From: Pandoraea pnomenusa
GTDB lineage: Bacteria > Pseudomonadota > Gammaproteobacteria > Burkholderiales > Burkholderiaceae
Reading direction: 5' to 3'
DNA length: 64,000 nucleotides
Assembly: GCF_000767615.3 (NCBI RefSeq)
Contig: NZ_CP009553.3
Location: 496,001 to 560,000, forward strand
The notes below the pieces were generated by a model, which did not search any database, was not told the origin of the DNA, and saw only the letters and a list, made by a program, of their open reading frames with translations. Both the position numbers and the translations under genes were made by a program. Below are positions 35,085-44,463 of the stretch, piece after piece; position 1 is the first letter of the stretch; each line of letters begins with the position of its first letter.

Positions 35085-35909
35085 ATGAACACATCCTCTG
35101 GCCGCGCGAAGCGCGATTCCCTGAACGCATTGCGCGATCGCGGGCATGCCGTGGTGGTGACCGGCGCGAGCGGCGGTATTGGGTTGGCGGTGGCGAACCG
35201 TTTGCACGACGATGGCTGGCATGTGGTGGCGACGGATCTGGACACGGCCCGGTTGAAGGACGTTTTCGGCGCGCGTGCGGGACAGGCGCGTTTGCAGCTT
35301 TCGGCGCTCGACGTGACCGACCACGGGGCGGTCGATGCATTGGCGGCGTCGCTGCGCGAGCGCGGCGTGGCGGGCCTGGTGAACGTGGCGGGTGTGCTGC
35401 AGGATGTGGTGCCCATGCTTGGCATGAACGACGACATGCAGCGGCGCGTGTGGGAAGTGAACTACTTCGGTGCCCAGCATTGTCTGCGGGTGTTTGTACC
35501 GCTCATGACGCAGCTGGGTGCCGGCGCCGTGGTGAACATCACGTCGATCAACGAACTGCGCCCGTTGCCGCTGCATGCGTATTCACCGGCGAAGGTGGCG
35601 TTGGGTGCGCTCACCCAGCTTGCGGCGGGCGAGCTGGGCGCGTCCGGCATTCGTGTGAATGCGGTAGCGCCAGGCTTCACGCTCACCCCCATCTTCGAGG
35701 ACAAGCTTGCAACAGGCAAGCGCAGCGCGGCTGCGATCGAGGCCCATTCCGCACTGGGGCGGCTGGTGGGGACCGACGAAATCGCCGCGGCCGTGAGTTT
35801 CCTCATGTGCGACGAATCGAGTGCCATCACGGGCGTGAGTCTGCCGGTCGACGCGGGATGGCTCGTGAGTTCGCACTGGATGAACTTCCGCGAACTGGCC
35901 CACTCCTGA
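35085..35909 (+). CDS. Short-chain dehydrogenase/reductase, TetR-controlled
   Basis: A 274-residue classical SDR. Cofactor motif VVVTGASGGIGLAVANRL, then VNVAGVL, catalytic VNITSINELRPLPLHAYSPAKVALGAL with the YxxxK as YSPAK, and VNAVAPGFTLTPIFEDK. An N-terminal extension of about 20 residues precedes the Rossmann motif. ATG 35085 is chosen for GGAG about nine bases upstream; an ATG at 35070 is possible. Promoter-operator architecture makes it the prime target of the adjacent TetR. Substrate unknown. Confidence 0.87.
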   Translation: MNTSSGRAKRDSLNALRDRGHAVVVTGASGGIGLAVANRLHDDGWHVVATDLDTARLKDVFGARAGQARLQLSALDVTDHGAVDALAASLRERGVAGLVNVAGVLQDVVPMLGMNDDMQRRVWEVNYFGAQHCLRVFVPLMTQLGAGAVVNITSINELRPLPLHAYSPAKVALGALTQLAAGELGASGIRVNAVAPGFTLTPIFEDKLATGKRSAAAIEAHSALGRLVGTDEIAAAVSFLMCDESSAITGVSLPVDAGWLVSSHWMNFRELAHS

Positions 35910-36051
35910 AAGTTTGGATCGGCACCCTGAAGAAGCTCAAGACATTTCCGTAGAAGCCTCGAATTTCAGCACGTACGCGCGAATGATCGACGACCCTCCG
36001 ACCGCCATCCAGGAAGCGCTGCATCAAACGCCATCTTTGCGGCGGCCGACA

Positions 36052-36079
36052 TCGGATCGCCGTGTTGTCGGCGATCCGA
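36052..36079. terminator. Hairpin between convergent SDR and iron-ADH genes
   Basis: An 11-bp perfect stem, TCGGATCGCCG and CGGCGATCCGA, with loop TGTTGT, 13 bp from the ADH stop codon. T-runs are absent, so it could be a bidirectional barrier rather than a classical intrinsic terminator. The rest of the 35910-36091 gap shows nothing else. Confidence 0.5.
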
Positions 36080-36091
36080 CGAGGTGACGCA

Positions 36092-37240
36092 TCAAAACGC
36101 CCGACGGAAGATCTCCTCGATCTCGGCTTGCTCGGCGCGTCGCGGGTTCGTGAGGCCGCACGCGTCCTGCATGGCGTTCGCCGCCAGCGTGGGAATGTCC
36201 GATGTCTTCGCACCGAGTGCCTCGAGACCGGCCGGAATGCCGATGTCCTTCGACAGGCGCCGGATCGCGGCGATGGCCGCCTTCGCACCTTCCTCGGCGC
36301 TCAGTCCGTCGACCTTCTCGCCCATCGCCTGTGCAATGTCCCTCAGGCGCGCGGCGCTCACACTCGCATTGAACTCCTCGACGTGCGGCAGCAGCACCGC
36401 GTTGCACACGCCGTGCGGCAAGTCGTAGAAGCCCCCGAGCTGGTGCGCCATCGCGTGCACGTAACCGAGCGACGCATTGTTGAAGGCCATCCCCGCCAGG
36501 AATTGCGCATAGGCCATGTTCTCGCGCGCCGCCATGTCGTCGCCGTGCGATACGGCGCGACGCAGGTTCTGCGAAATCAGCGTTACCGCCTTGAGCGCAC
36601 ACGCGTCGGTAATCGGCGTGGCGGCCGTCGACACGTAGGCCTCGGTCGCGTGCGTGAGTGCGTCCATGCCCGTGGCGGCGGTCAGCCCCTGGGGCATCGC
36701 CACCATCAGGGCCGGGTCGTTGACCGACAGCAACGGGGTCACGTTCCGGTCCACGATCGCCATCTTCACGTGCCGCTTCTCGTCCGTGATGATGCAAAAG
36801 CGCGTCATCTCGCTCGCGGTGCCTGCCGTGGTGTTGATCGCGACGAGCGGCAACTGCGGCTTCTTCGATTGGTCAACGCCTTCGTAGTCCGCAATGTGCC
36901 CGCCATTGGTCGCGCACAACGCAATGCCTTTCGCGCAGTCGTGCGGCGAGCCGCCGCCGAGCGAGATGACGAAATCGCACTGATGCTCGCGCAACATCGC
37001 CAACCCGGCTTCCACGTTGCTGACCGTGGGGTTCGGCTTGGCGCCGTCGAACACCACCGACTGAATGTCCTCTCGTGCCAGCAGCCCGGCCACCTTGTCG
37101 GCGACGCCGGCCCTGGCGAGGCCCGCGTCGGTCACGATCAACGCGCGGCGGAACTGATATTGACGCAAGGCGGCAATCGCCTCGTCGAGACTGCCCACGC
37201 CCATCATGTTGACGGCGGGAATGAAGAATGTCGTGCTCAT
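36092..37240 (-). CDS. Iron-containing alcohol dehydrogenase
   Basis: A 382-residue group III (Fe-dependent) NAD alcohol dehydrogenase. The coenzyme site shows [16 protein letters not shown]. Metal ligands appear in [14 protein letters not shown] (Asp/His) and in [29 protein letters not shown] (three His). ATG 37240 has CAGGAG eight bases upstream; the ATG at 37246 is too close to it. Together with the aldehyde dehydrogenase 184 bp upstream it forms an alcohol to aldehyde to acid pair, probably co-expressed under the sigma-54 activator at 39248. Confidence 0.92.
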   Translation of the reverse strand: MSTTFFIPAVNMMGVGSLDEAIAALRQYQFRRALIVTDAGLARAGVADKVAGLLAREDIQSVVFDGAKPNPTVSNVEAGLAMLREHQCDFVISLGGGSPHDCAKGIALCATNGGHIADYEGVDQSKKPQLPLVAINTTAGTASEMTRFCIITDEKRHVKMAIVDRNVTPLLSVNDPALMVAMPQGLTAATGMDALTHATEAYVSTAATPITDACALKAVTLISQNLRRAVSHGDDMAARENMAYAQFLAGMAFNNASLGYVHAMAHQLGGFYDLPHGVCNAVLLPHVEEFNASVSAARLRDIAQAMGEKVDGLSAEEGAKAAIAAIRRLSKDIGIPAGLEALGAKTSDIPTLAANAMQDACGLTNPRRAEQAEIEEIFRRAF

Positions 37241-37424
37241 GGTCATGCTCCTGATCTGTTCTGTGAGGGGCACACCGCGCGCGCTGCCGACGGCATCGTC
37301 GCAGCCGGCCGGACGCGCCGGCGGTGTCCAGAATCAACGCTTGCAAGCACTGAGGACAGCATCGCACCCAGGGCGCGATGTGTCCTTGATCTGCTGCAAA
37401 CCGGGCAAGGAATAGAGCGAACGC

Positions 37425-38945
37425 TCAAAAGAACCCGAGCGGGTTGACGTCGTAGCTCACCAACAGATTCTTCGTTTGCTGGTAGTGGTCGAGCATCATC
37501 TTGTGGGTCTCGCGTCCGATCCCCGACTTCTTGTAGCCACCGAACGCCGCGTGCGCGGGATAGAGGTGATAGCAATTGGTCCACACGCGCCCGGCCTGGA
37601 TCGCACGCCCCATCCGGTAGGCGCGATTGATGTCGCGTGTCCAGACCCCGGCGCCGAGACCGAACTCGGTGTCGTTCGCAATCGCGAGCGCCTCCGCTTC
37701 GTCCTTGAACGTCGTCACGCCCACCACCGGCCCGAAAATCTCTTCCTGGAACACGCGCATGCGGTTCTCGCCCTTGAGCAGCGTGGGCTGGATGTAGAAG
37801 CCCGAGGCGAGCGGGCCGTCGAGCATTTCGATGCCGCCGCCGGTGAGTATCGTGGCGCCTTCCTTGCGGGCGAGGTCGAGATACGTGAGGATCTTGTCGA
37901 ACTGCTGTTGCGACGCCTGCGCGCCCACCGCGGTTTCCGTGTCGAGCGGATCGCCGCGCTTGATGCGGGCCACGCGCGCCATGACCACTTCCATGAACGG
38001 CTCGTAGATCGACTCCTGCACGAGCGCGCGCGACGGGCATGTGCACACCTCGCCCTGGTTCAGGAAGCCGAGCACCAGCCCTTCCGCCGCCTTTTCGACG
38101 AATTCGGGTTCACCGCGCATGATGTCGTCGAAGAAGATGTTCGGCGACTTGCCACCCAGCTCGACCGTGCTCGGGATCAGGTTGGCGGCCGCGCGCGCGA
38201 GAATCTGTCCGCCGATCGGGGTCGAGCCCGTGAAGGCGATCTTGGCGATCCGCCGGCTTGTCGCCAACGCCTCTCCCGCCTCCTTGCCAAAGCCCTGCAC
38301 AATATTGAGCACCCCAGGCGGGAGCAGATCGCCCACGAGCTCGGCAAACAACGTGATCGAGAGCGGCGTCTGCTCCGCGGGCTTGAGCACCACGCAGTTG
38401 CCGGCAGCCAGCGCGGGCGCGAGTTTCCATGCCGCCATCAGCAACGGAAAATTCCACGGAATGATCTGACCCACGACGCCCAGCGGCTCATGGAAGTGGT
38501 ACGCCGCCGTGTGGGCGTCGATCTCGGCCGCCGTGCCTTCCTGCGCACGAATGCAGCCCGCGAAGTAGCGGAAGTGATCGATGGCGAGCGGCAGGTCGGC
38601 GGCGAGCGTCTCGCGCACGGGCTTGCCGTTGTCCCACGTCTCGGCCACGGCGAAGCGCTCCAGCTGGCTCTCGAGCCGGTCGGCGATTTGCAGCAGAATG
38701 CGCGAGCGCGCCTGTACCGAGGTCTTTCCCCATTGCGGCGCGGCGGCGTGGGCCGCATCGAGGGCCAGCTCGATGTCGGCGCCGCCGGAGCGGGGAAACT
38801 CGCCGATCACCCCGCCTGTAACCGGCGACGTGTTGGTGAAATAGCGTCCTTCCACGGGCGGCACGAATTTGCCGCCAATGTAGTTCTCGTAACGCGGTTG
38901 CAGGGACAGCAGGGCACCGGGAGTGCCGGGAGGGGCGTATCGCAT
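37425..38945 (-). CDS. NAD-dependent aldehyde dehydrogenase (AldB/ExaC/AcoD type)
   Basis: A 506-residue aldehyde dehydrogenase, the standard length for the ExaC/AcoD acetaldehyde group. NAD site: [29 protein letters not shown]. Catalytic Glu in VELGGKSPN. Catalytic Cys in [11 protein letters not shown], the double-Cys form typical of this branch. C-terminus [12 protein letters not shown] matches the family. CCGGAGACAC gives a ribosome site. It is divergent from the enhancer-binding protein gene. Confidence 0.92.
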   Translation of the reverse strand: MRYAPPGTPGALLSLQPRYENYIGGKFVPPVEGRYFTNTSPVTGGVIGEFPRSGGADIELALDAAHAAAPQWGKTSVQARSRILLQIADRLESQLERFAVAETWDNGKPVRETLAADLPLAIDHFRYFAGCIRAQEGTAAEIDAHTAAYHFHEPLGVVGQIIPWNFPLLMAAWKLAPALAAGNCVVLKPAEQTPLSITLFAELVGDLLPPGVLNIVQGFGKEAGEALATSRRIAKIAFTGSTPIGGQILARAAANLIPSTVELGGKSPNIFFDDIMRGEPEFVEKAAEGLVLGFLNQGEVCTCPSRALVQESIYEPFMEVVMARVARIKRGDPLDTETAVGAQASQQQFDKILTYLDLARKEGATILTGGGIEMLDGPLASGFYIQPTLLKGENRMRVFQEEIFGPVVGVTTFKDEAEALAIANDTEFGLGAGVWTRDINRAYRMGRAIQAGRVWTNCYHLYPAHAAFGGYKKSGIGRETHKMMLDHYQQTKNLLVSYDVNPLGFF

Positions 38946-39247
38946 GTCGTGTCTCCGGATATTGTCGTGTCGGTGGCGCGGCGGCCACGCCACACCCCCA
39001 AAGCAATTCGCGGGCCACCCCGGTGCGCGCCAGGCGCCACGGGCATGGCCGGCACGCTGCCCGGTGCCGGGTGTGCCGATTCCGTGACACATCTGTGCCA
39101 TGCCATGACGGGGGTGTCTCACCGTCGTGACAGGCAATCGCCCTGTGCCGGTCGATTGACATAGCGCATTGCAAACCCCCCCGGCATGCGACATGCTTCA
39201 GGGACGAATACGAGATCCGCAGATCATCCGGCAGGGGGAGACGACCA
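38946..39247. promoter_or_regulatory. Divergent control region, candidate sigma-54 promoter and UAS
   Basis: A 302-bp gap with no gene. On the minus strand TGGCACAGATGTGTCA (39100-39085) has a perfect sigma-54 -24 box, but a weak -12 element, about 140 bp before the aldehyde dehydrogenase start. An alternative at 39185-39170, TGCCGGGGGGTTTGCA, has a perfect -12 box (TTGCA) but a weak -24. TGTC-N10-GACA (39115-39132) is a possible dyad site for the activator. None is conclusive. Confidence 0.4.
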
Positions 39248-41173
39248 ATGCCAGTCAATACCGAGTCGGCACACGCGCGCCGTGTGCTGAGCGTTGCCCA
39301 AGGGCGCCCGGCGCCGGGCGCCGCCGAGACCGACCCGAATATCGCCAGCTCGTGGCGCCGCTGCCTCGACGCGCATGCGCTCGACCCGGGCGCGCGCATG
39401 GCACCGCGCGTGCTCGCGTCGTCGGAGCTGCGCGAGCGACGCAGCGCGATGGAGCAGTTGCGTTCCGTGTCGATGCCGGTGCTCGAACGCTTGCAACGAC
39501 AGTTGATGAATCCGCACCAGGCCGTGTTGCTGAGCGCGCCCGACGGCGTCATCGTCGATTCGCGGCTCCAAGACGGCACGCGCGACGACTTCCATCGCGC
39601 CGGTCTGTGGCCCGGCGCGGACTGGAGCGAATCGTGCGAAGGCACCAACGGCATCGGCACGTGCGCGGTCGAGCGCACCCCCGTCATCATCTGCCAGCAG
39701 GATCATTTCCGGGCGTTGCATACGCCGCTTACCTGCACGGCAAGTCCCGTCTTCGCGCCACACGGCGATCTGCTCGCGGTGATCGATGTGTCTTCGACGC
39801 GCGCCGACCTCACGCGCCAGAGCCAGTTTCACACGCTTGCCCTCGTCAACCTGTCCGCCAAGGTTGTGGAGAGCGAGTATTTCTTCCAGCACTATCGCGA
39901 CGAATGGCTCCTGCAACTCCAGGAGCAGGCCGATCATCTCGGCGGTTTCGCGCAGGCGCTGGTCGCGTTCGACGACGCCGGGCGGGTGCTCGCCGTCAAC
40001 CAGAGCGCGCTGAACCGGCTCGGCACGACGCGCGAGGGCATCGTCGGCACACGCGTGGACCGGTGGTTCGCGCAGCCGCTCGACGCGCTGTTCGCGCAGG
40101 CGCATCCGACGCCCGGCGCCTGCTGGCCCATTCGGACACATACCGGGGAAGCGCTGCTCGCGATGGTGCGCGCGCCGCTGCGCTCGGTGCGTGCGCCACG
40201 CGCGTCACCCGGTACGGCGACGACGCTGCACGGCGAGCGCGTCAAGCCATTCGCTGATGCCACGCTCGCACAGGCGTTCTCGCGCGCCTGCCGCGTTTTC
40301 GCCCACGACGTCCCCGTGCTCATCCGTGGCGAGACCGGGAGCGGCAAGGAAGTGTTCGCGCGCGCGGTGCACGCCGCCAGTGCGCGGGCCAGCGGCCCGT
40401 TCGTGGCATTGAACTGCGCGGCCATCCCCGAATCGCTGATCGAGAGTGAGTTGTTCGGCTATGTCGGCGGCAGCTTCACCGGCGCGCGCAAGGAAGGGAT
40501 GAACGGCAAGCTGTGGCAGGCCAACGGCGGTACGTTGTTTCTCGACGAGATCGGCGACATGCCGTTTGCGATGCAAACACGCCTGCTGCGTGTGCTGGAG
40601 GAGCGCATGGTGTCGCCGCTTGGGGGCGGCGAGCCCGTGGCGCTCGACATTCGCGTGCTCAGCGCGACGCATCGTGACCTGTCCGAGCGGATTGCCGCGC
40701 GGGAGTTTCGCGAGGACCTGTTCTATCGTCTGAGCGGTCTCGAGGTCAGCGTACCGCCGCTGCGAGAGCGCGAAGACAAGCGTGACCTGATCTTCCAGCT
40801 ACTCTCGCAAACGGACGCGCACGGCCGCATCGCGCTCACGGACGAAGCGCAGGAGCGCCTGTGCGCCTATGCGTGGCCGGGCAACGTGCGTCAGATGCGC
40901 AGCGTCATTCGCACGCTCGTCGCGCTCAACGAGCAGGATGTGATCACGGTGGATGACCTGCCGCAGGCGTTGCGCGAAGCGCGCGGCTCGATGCCGACCG
41001 GCGCCGGGCCGGAGGTGCCGACGGAGGCGCCGCTGGAAGCCGCGGAGCGTCAGGCGCTGCGCGCCACGCTCGACGCCTGCCAGGGTCAGGTCAGCGCCGC
41101 GGCGCGCAAGCTCGGCGTGAGCCGCAACACGCTGTACCGCAAGCTCCGGCGCTTCGGCCTGTTGCGGGGGTAA
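39248..41173 (+). CDS. Sigma-54-dependent enhancer-binding activator, AcoR family
   Basis: A 641-residue activator. The N-terminal GAF sensor covers about residues 60-200 (SWRRCL, VLLSAPDGVIVDSRL, CEGTNGIGTCAVERTPVIICQQDHFR), followed by a PAS-like segment (ALVAFDDAGRVLAVNQSALNRLG). The AAA+ core has Walker A GETGSGKE, the sigma-54 loop GSFTGA, Walker B GGTLFLDEIGD, and LREREDKRDL. The C-terminal Fis helix-turn-helix is QGQVSAAARKLGVSRNTLYRKLRRFGL. It would activate the divergent aldehyde and alcohol dehydrogenase genes in response to an alcohol- or acetoin-like signal. GGGGAG lies just before the ATG. Confidence 0.91.
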   Translation: MPVNTESAHARRVLSVAQGRPAPGAAETDPNIASSWRRCLDAHALDPGARMAPRVLASSELRERRSAMEQLRSVSMPVLERLQRQLMNPHQAVLLSAPDGVIVDSRLQDGTRDDFHRAGLWPGADWSESCEGTNGIGTCAVERTPVIICQQDHFRALHTPLTCTASPVFAPHGDLLAVIDVSSTRADLTRQSQFHTLALVNLSAKVVESEYFFQHYRDEWLLQLQEQADHLGGFAQALVAFDDAGRVLAVNQSALNRLGTTREGIVGTRVDRWFAQPLDALFAQAHPTPGACWPIRTHTGEALLAMVRAPLRSVRAPRASPGTATTLHGERVKPFADATLAQAFSRACRVFAHDVPVLIRGETGSGKEVFARAVHAASARASGPFVALNCAAIPESLIESELFGYVGGSFTGARKEGMNGKLWQANGGTLFLDEIGDMPFAMQTRLLRVLEERMVSPLGGGEPVALDIRVLSATHRDLSERIAAREFREDLFYRLSGLEVSVPPLREREDKRDLIFQLLSQTDAHGRIALTDEAQERLCAYAWPGNVRQMRSVIRTLVALNEQDVITVDDLPQALREARGSMPTGAGPEVPTEAPLEAAERQALRATLDACQGQVSAAARKLGVSRNTLYRKLRRFGLLRG

Positions 41174-41178
41174 ACGCT

Positions 41179-41207
41179 CCGGATCGTCGCGACGGGTGAC
41201 GATCCGG
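41179..41207. terminator. Hairpin between convergent activator and creA genes
   Basis: CCGGATCGTC (41179-41188) and GACGATCCGG (41198-41207) form a perfect 10-bp stem with a 9-base loop in the 41-bp gap. There is no T-tract. Confidence 0.5.
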
Positions 41208-41214
41208 TGCAGAC

Positions 41215-41685
41215 TTACTTCGACGGGATCGGTGTTGCGCGATCCACCGGCACGGCGGTCACGCTGTTCTGCGGCGAGCCGTCGATGAGCTTGTCGGAGT
41301 AGGTGAGGTAGACCAGCGTATTGCGCGCCCTGTCGACCATGCGCACGATGCGCAGTCGCTTGAACAGCGGCGACATGCCCTCGGAGAAGACCTCCTCTTC
41401 CTTCGGCAATGGGCCGGTGAACGAGATCGGCCCCACCGGGCGGCAGGCAATCGACGCTTCCGCCCTGTCCTCCGCGAGGCCGACCATGCCTTTCAGGCCG
41501 CCCGTCTTCGCGCGCGAGACGTAGCAGGTGACGCCTCGGACCTTCGGATCGTCGTAGGCGTCCACGACGATCTTGTGATCCGGTCCCAGGAACTTGAATG
41601 CGGTGCTGACGTCGCCGATGCGCTCGGCATGCGCCCAACCCGCGGTGATCATCAATGTCAGTGCGACGGCTGTCTTCTTGAGCAT
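41215..41685 (-). CDS. creA: CreA-family periplasmic protein
   Basis: A 156-residue protein with signal peptide (MLKKTAVALTLMITAGWAHA, cut before ERIGDV). It matches the CreA pattern: IGDVSTAFKFLGPDHKIVVDAYDDPKVRGVTCYVSRAKTGG and SIACRPVGPIS. The family is widespread in proteobacteria, exported and of undefined function; the gene name is taken from E. coli, where it is the first gene of creABCD. A CCGGAGACAGG ribosome site precedes the ATG. The remaining cre genes are not nearby. Confidence 0.88.
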   Translation of the reverse strand: MLKKTAVALTLMITAGWAHAERIGDVSTAFKFLGPDHKIVVDAYDDPKVRGVTCYVSRAKTGGLKGMVGLAEDRAEASIACRPVGPISFTGPLPKEEEVFSEGMSPLFKRLRIVRMVDRARNTLVYLTYSDKLIDGSPQNSVTAVPVDRATPIPSK

Positions 41686-41752
41686 GTCCTGTCTCCGGCA
41701 GCGGGAGCAGGCGTGTGTCGCCTGCCAAATCCGTGCCCGTGCGTGCCGGATT

Positions 41753-43915
41753 CTACTCGCGTCCCATGTTCGACGTGCGAAGCCATTGTGCGAAGGGTAT
41801 CGGGTCCATATCCGAGGTGATGTACAACTGGCGCCGTGCCGCGTCGTACATGGCGCCGAGTCTGGCGAGTTCGTCTTTCGCGCCATAGGTGTCGCCGCTC
41901 AGGTAGCGCCGCGTCGGCCGGGCGTCGGGCGGCATCGCCATGTTACGCAGGAGCGCGTCGTCCGCACGCGGTGTGGTGCGCGCCAGATCGAGCAACCCGA
42001 TGAAGCCGCTCTGCCGGGTGCTGTCCGCGGGCGTGATGAGCGATATCGATTCTCTGGCGCGGGTGAGCGCGACGTAGAACAGGTTCTTCTCGCTCTCCAG
42101 CGGCGCGAACGGGTTCGGGAACTCATTGCGTTCGAGATAGGGCATGACGACGTGATCGAATTCCCGGCCCTTGACGTTGGCGACGGTGTCGATGCTGATG
42201 CGCGCCTGAGTGCGGCCCTGACGCGCGCCGGCCAGGCGCGCCATCATCGCCTCGAAATAGGCGGCGAGCGGGGTGTCGTCCTGGGGCAGCGTCGACGCGA
42301 AGGCGCGCAGCGAACGCTCGACGAGGTCGACGTCGTAGGGCCGGGCGTACAGGCGTGTGGCGACCGACTGGAAGTCGACGCGTTGACGGATGCGTCGGAA
42401 CGCGTCGCGGGCGGTGAGGGTGGCGGCGTCGGCGCGCAGCTCGCGAATCAGGCGTCCGATGTTGGCCGCCGGCGTCTGCTGCGGTGCGCCCAGCAGATAC
42501 GACGTATAGATCTGTTCGAGCAGTTCGGGGTGTTTTGCCGTCAACTGGTACTGATCGCGCGTGAGACGGATGTTCGCGAAGATGCCGAGCACCGCGGCGA
42601 CCGACATGCGCTCGCGCTCGTCGATGGTCTCGTGCGCGCGCAGCGTCAGTGCGAATACCGCGCGAACGAAGCGGATCTCCTCACGGAACTGGAATCCTTC
42701 CTTGTTCGGCGATTCGAACGGCATGTCCGCTTGCCACAAGGCCTGCTCGATGGCCGCGCCCTGATGCCAGTCTCGCAACAGCACGGCGCACGTGGCGCGC
42801 CGGTCGCTGTCACCCAGCCATTCGCGAAGGTCGGCAAGCACCGCCCGGGCGGTCGCGTCTGCGTCGCTGCCGGTCGTGATGACCGCGACGGGCGTGTGGC
42901 GTCGCACGAACGATTCGACGGCCTTGCGTTTGAAGGCGCCCACCGGGTAGGCGATGTGCGGTCCGTGACGGAACGTGCGCGTGAGCGGGTAGGTCGCGGT
43001 GCCGGAGAAGTCCGCGTGAAAGCGCTCGCCCATATAAGCGTCGCTCGCCCCCATGGCGCCGTGAATCACCTGATCGCGATCGCCCACGCCGACGAAGCGG
43101 CAGTTCAGGGTGCGCAGCAAATGGCGCAGCACACGATACGAGGCTTCGTTGAAATCATGCTGCTCGTCGCACACGATCAGTCGGCATGCGGCGAAGTAAT
43201 GCGGCGCCACGCTGTCGCTGTCGATCAGTCGGGCCAGATCGTATGTGGCGTCGAAACGGTCGCGGAAAAGCGGTTCGTCGCGAGAGCCTAGACGCTCGCG
43301 CTCATAGGCTTGCGTGACGGCGTATTGCGCTCGTGTGACGTCGAGCTGGAAAAGACGCTCGTCGAGCAACTCCTCGTCCACGTCGTCGAACAGTGCGCCG
43401 CCGGCCTTGAGCTTGCGCATGGCCTCGAGGCACAGCGCCACGTTGATGTGGTTGTCGTCGAAGGCGCCGGCCGGATGGCGGTGCCCCAGTTCGTCGCGCA
43501 GCGTCTGCATCGCGTCGGCGAGGTAGCCGGTGAGGAAGCTGTCGCGTTGCACCCGGCGGGCGCGGTCGTTGGCGCAGGGCAGGGCGTCGAGCACGTCGTG
43601 GCTGTAATCGTCGAACGTCGACACGCGCACGCGCTTGCACAACTCCGGGTGGATGCCGCTGCGCTGCAACCGCGCGCGCAGCACGTCGGCCGCCGTGGTC
43701 GTGAAGGTGAGCGCGAGGATCTGCTCGGGCGGCGTGCCACCGGCGATGGCCTCGCCGATGCGTGCGACGAGCGTGGTCGTCTTGCCCGTGCCCGCATTGG
43801 CCATGGCGATGCAGATCCGCTCGCCGGCCAGCGCGATGGCGATCTGCTCGTCGGTCAGCGCCGGGCCGTTGGGCACGAATCGCGGCACGCGAGCGGGAGA
43901 TGTCGTGTCGCTCAT
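41753..43915 (-). CDS. UvrD/Rep-like superfamily 1 DNA helicase
   Basis: A 720-residue SF1A helicase. Motif I (Walker A) is IAMANAGTGKTTTLVARI near residue 40. Motif Ia is ILALTFTTTAADVLRARL, motif II is LIVCDEQHDFNEA, and motif III is CRFVGVGDRDQVIHGAMG. Motif IV shows TYPLTRTFRHG, motif V VANVKGREFDHVVMPYL and motif VI LFYVALTRARESISL. It is therefore a complete ATP-dependent 3'-5' translocase, but shorter and more divergent than housekeeping UvrD. In motif II the usual DExQD is DEQHD. It starts near the tRNA pair and 67 bp beyond the creA start, in its own unit. DNA repair is the family role; its specific job is unknown. Confidence 0.87.
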   Translation of the reverse strand: MSDTTSPARVPRFVPNGPALTDEQIAIALAGERICIAMANAGTGKTTTLVARIGEAIAGGTPPEQILALTFTTTAADVLRARLQRSGIHPELCKRVRVSTFDDYSHDVLDALPCANDRARRVQRDSFLTGYLADAMQTLRDELGHRHPAGAFDDNHINVALCLEAMRKLKAGGALFDDVDEELLDERLFQLDVTRAQYAVTQAYERERLGSRDEPLFRDRFDATYDLARLIDSDSVAPHYFAACRLIVCDEQHDFNEASYRVLRHLLRTLNCRFVGVGDRDQVIHGAMGASDAYMGERFHADFSGTATYPLTRTFRHGPHIAYPVGAFKRKAVESFVRRHTPVAVITTGSDADATARAVLADLREWLGDSDRRATCAVLLRDWHQGAAIEQALWQADMPFESPNKEGFQFREEIRFVRAVFALTLRAHETIDERERMSVAAVLGIFANIRLTRDQYQLTAKHPELLEQIYTSYLLGAPQQTPAANIGRLIRELRADAATLTARDAFRRIRQRVDFQSVATRLYARPYDVDLVERSLRAFASTLPQDDTPLAAYFEAMMARLAGARQGRTQARISIDTVANVKGREFDHVVMPYLERNEFPNPFAPLESEKNLFYVALTRARESISLITPADSTRQSGFIGLLDLARTTPRADDALLRNMAMPPDARPTRRYLSGDTYGAKDELARLGAMYDAARRQLYITSDMDPIPFAQWLRTSNMGRE

Positions 43916-44125
43916 GACGTCAACCTTTGTTTGCTGAGGGCGGAGCGGCGGACACCGTGTTGCGCGTCTGCCGGATGTGGCACGGATTTTACCTGCGTTG
44001 CCTGGCGCGCCGCCGGTACCGTCGCGACAATGGAGGCGGAACGAGGACTGGCGAGAGGGGAAGTCGCCAGGGCGACGCCCGGAGGGCGCTTCGCGTGTGC
44101 GTCGGTCGCCGTCCCCGCGCGCCAG

Positions 44126-44154
44126 TTGCCGACCGACGTCAAATACGATATAGT
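44126..44154 (+). promoter_or_regulatory. Promoter of the tRNA-Ala/tRNA-Glu unit
   Basis: TTGCCG (44126-44131), exactly 17 bp, TATAGT (44149-44154), then a GC-rich discriminator (CACGCC) and the tRNA-Ala 15 bp on. This layout is typical of stable-RNA promoters. Confidence 0.7.
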
Positions 44155-44169
44155 CACGCCTCTTCGCGC

Positions 44170-44245
<76 letters not shown>

Positions 44246-44263
44246 AACGAATGACGGTTTTCC

Positions 44264-44339
44264 GTCCCCTTCGTCTAGAGGCCTAGGACATCACCCTTTC
44301 ACGGTGAGTACAGGGGTTCGAATCCCCTAGGGGACGCCA
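44264..44339 (+). tRNA. tRNA-Glu(TTC)
   Basis: 76 nt, 18 bp after tRNA-Ala. The acceptor GTCCCCT pairs with AGGGGAC. The anticodon stem TCACC/GGTGA holds loop CTTTCAC with anticodon TTC. GGTTCGAATCC is the T-arm, and CCA is encoded (44337-44339). The pair is likely one transcript. Confidence 0.95.
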
Positions 44340-44401
44340 TCTATCGGCAGCGGTGTGACTTTGGCACATCGATGCCGGCCAGCGTCGGATTCGGCAAAAC
44401 G

Positions 44402-44436
44402 AAAAAGCCGGATGTCTTCACGACATCCGGCTTTTT
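44402..44436. terminator. Bidirectional intrinsic terminator, tRNA unit and galE
   Basis: A perfect 15-bp stem (AAAAAGCCGGATGTC with GACATCCGGCTTTTT), loop TTCAC. The A-run on one side and T-run on the other make it work in both directions, ending the tRNA transcript and the galE/glmS transcript (galE stop 27 bp away). Confidence 0.92.
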
Positions 44437-44463
44437 TGCGTTCGGCGCCTTCGGAAGCGCGGC

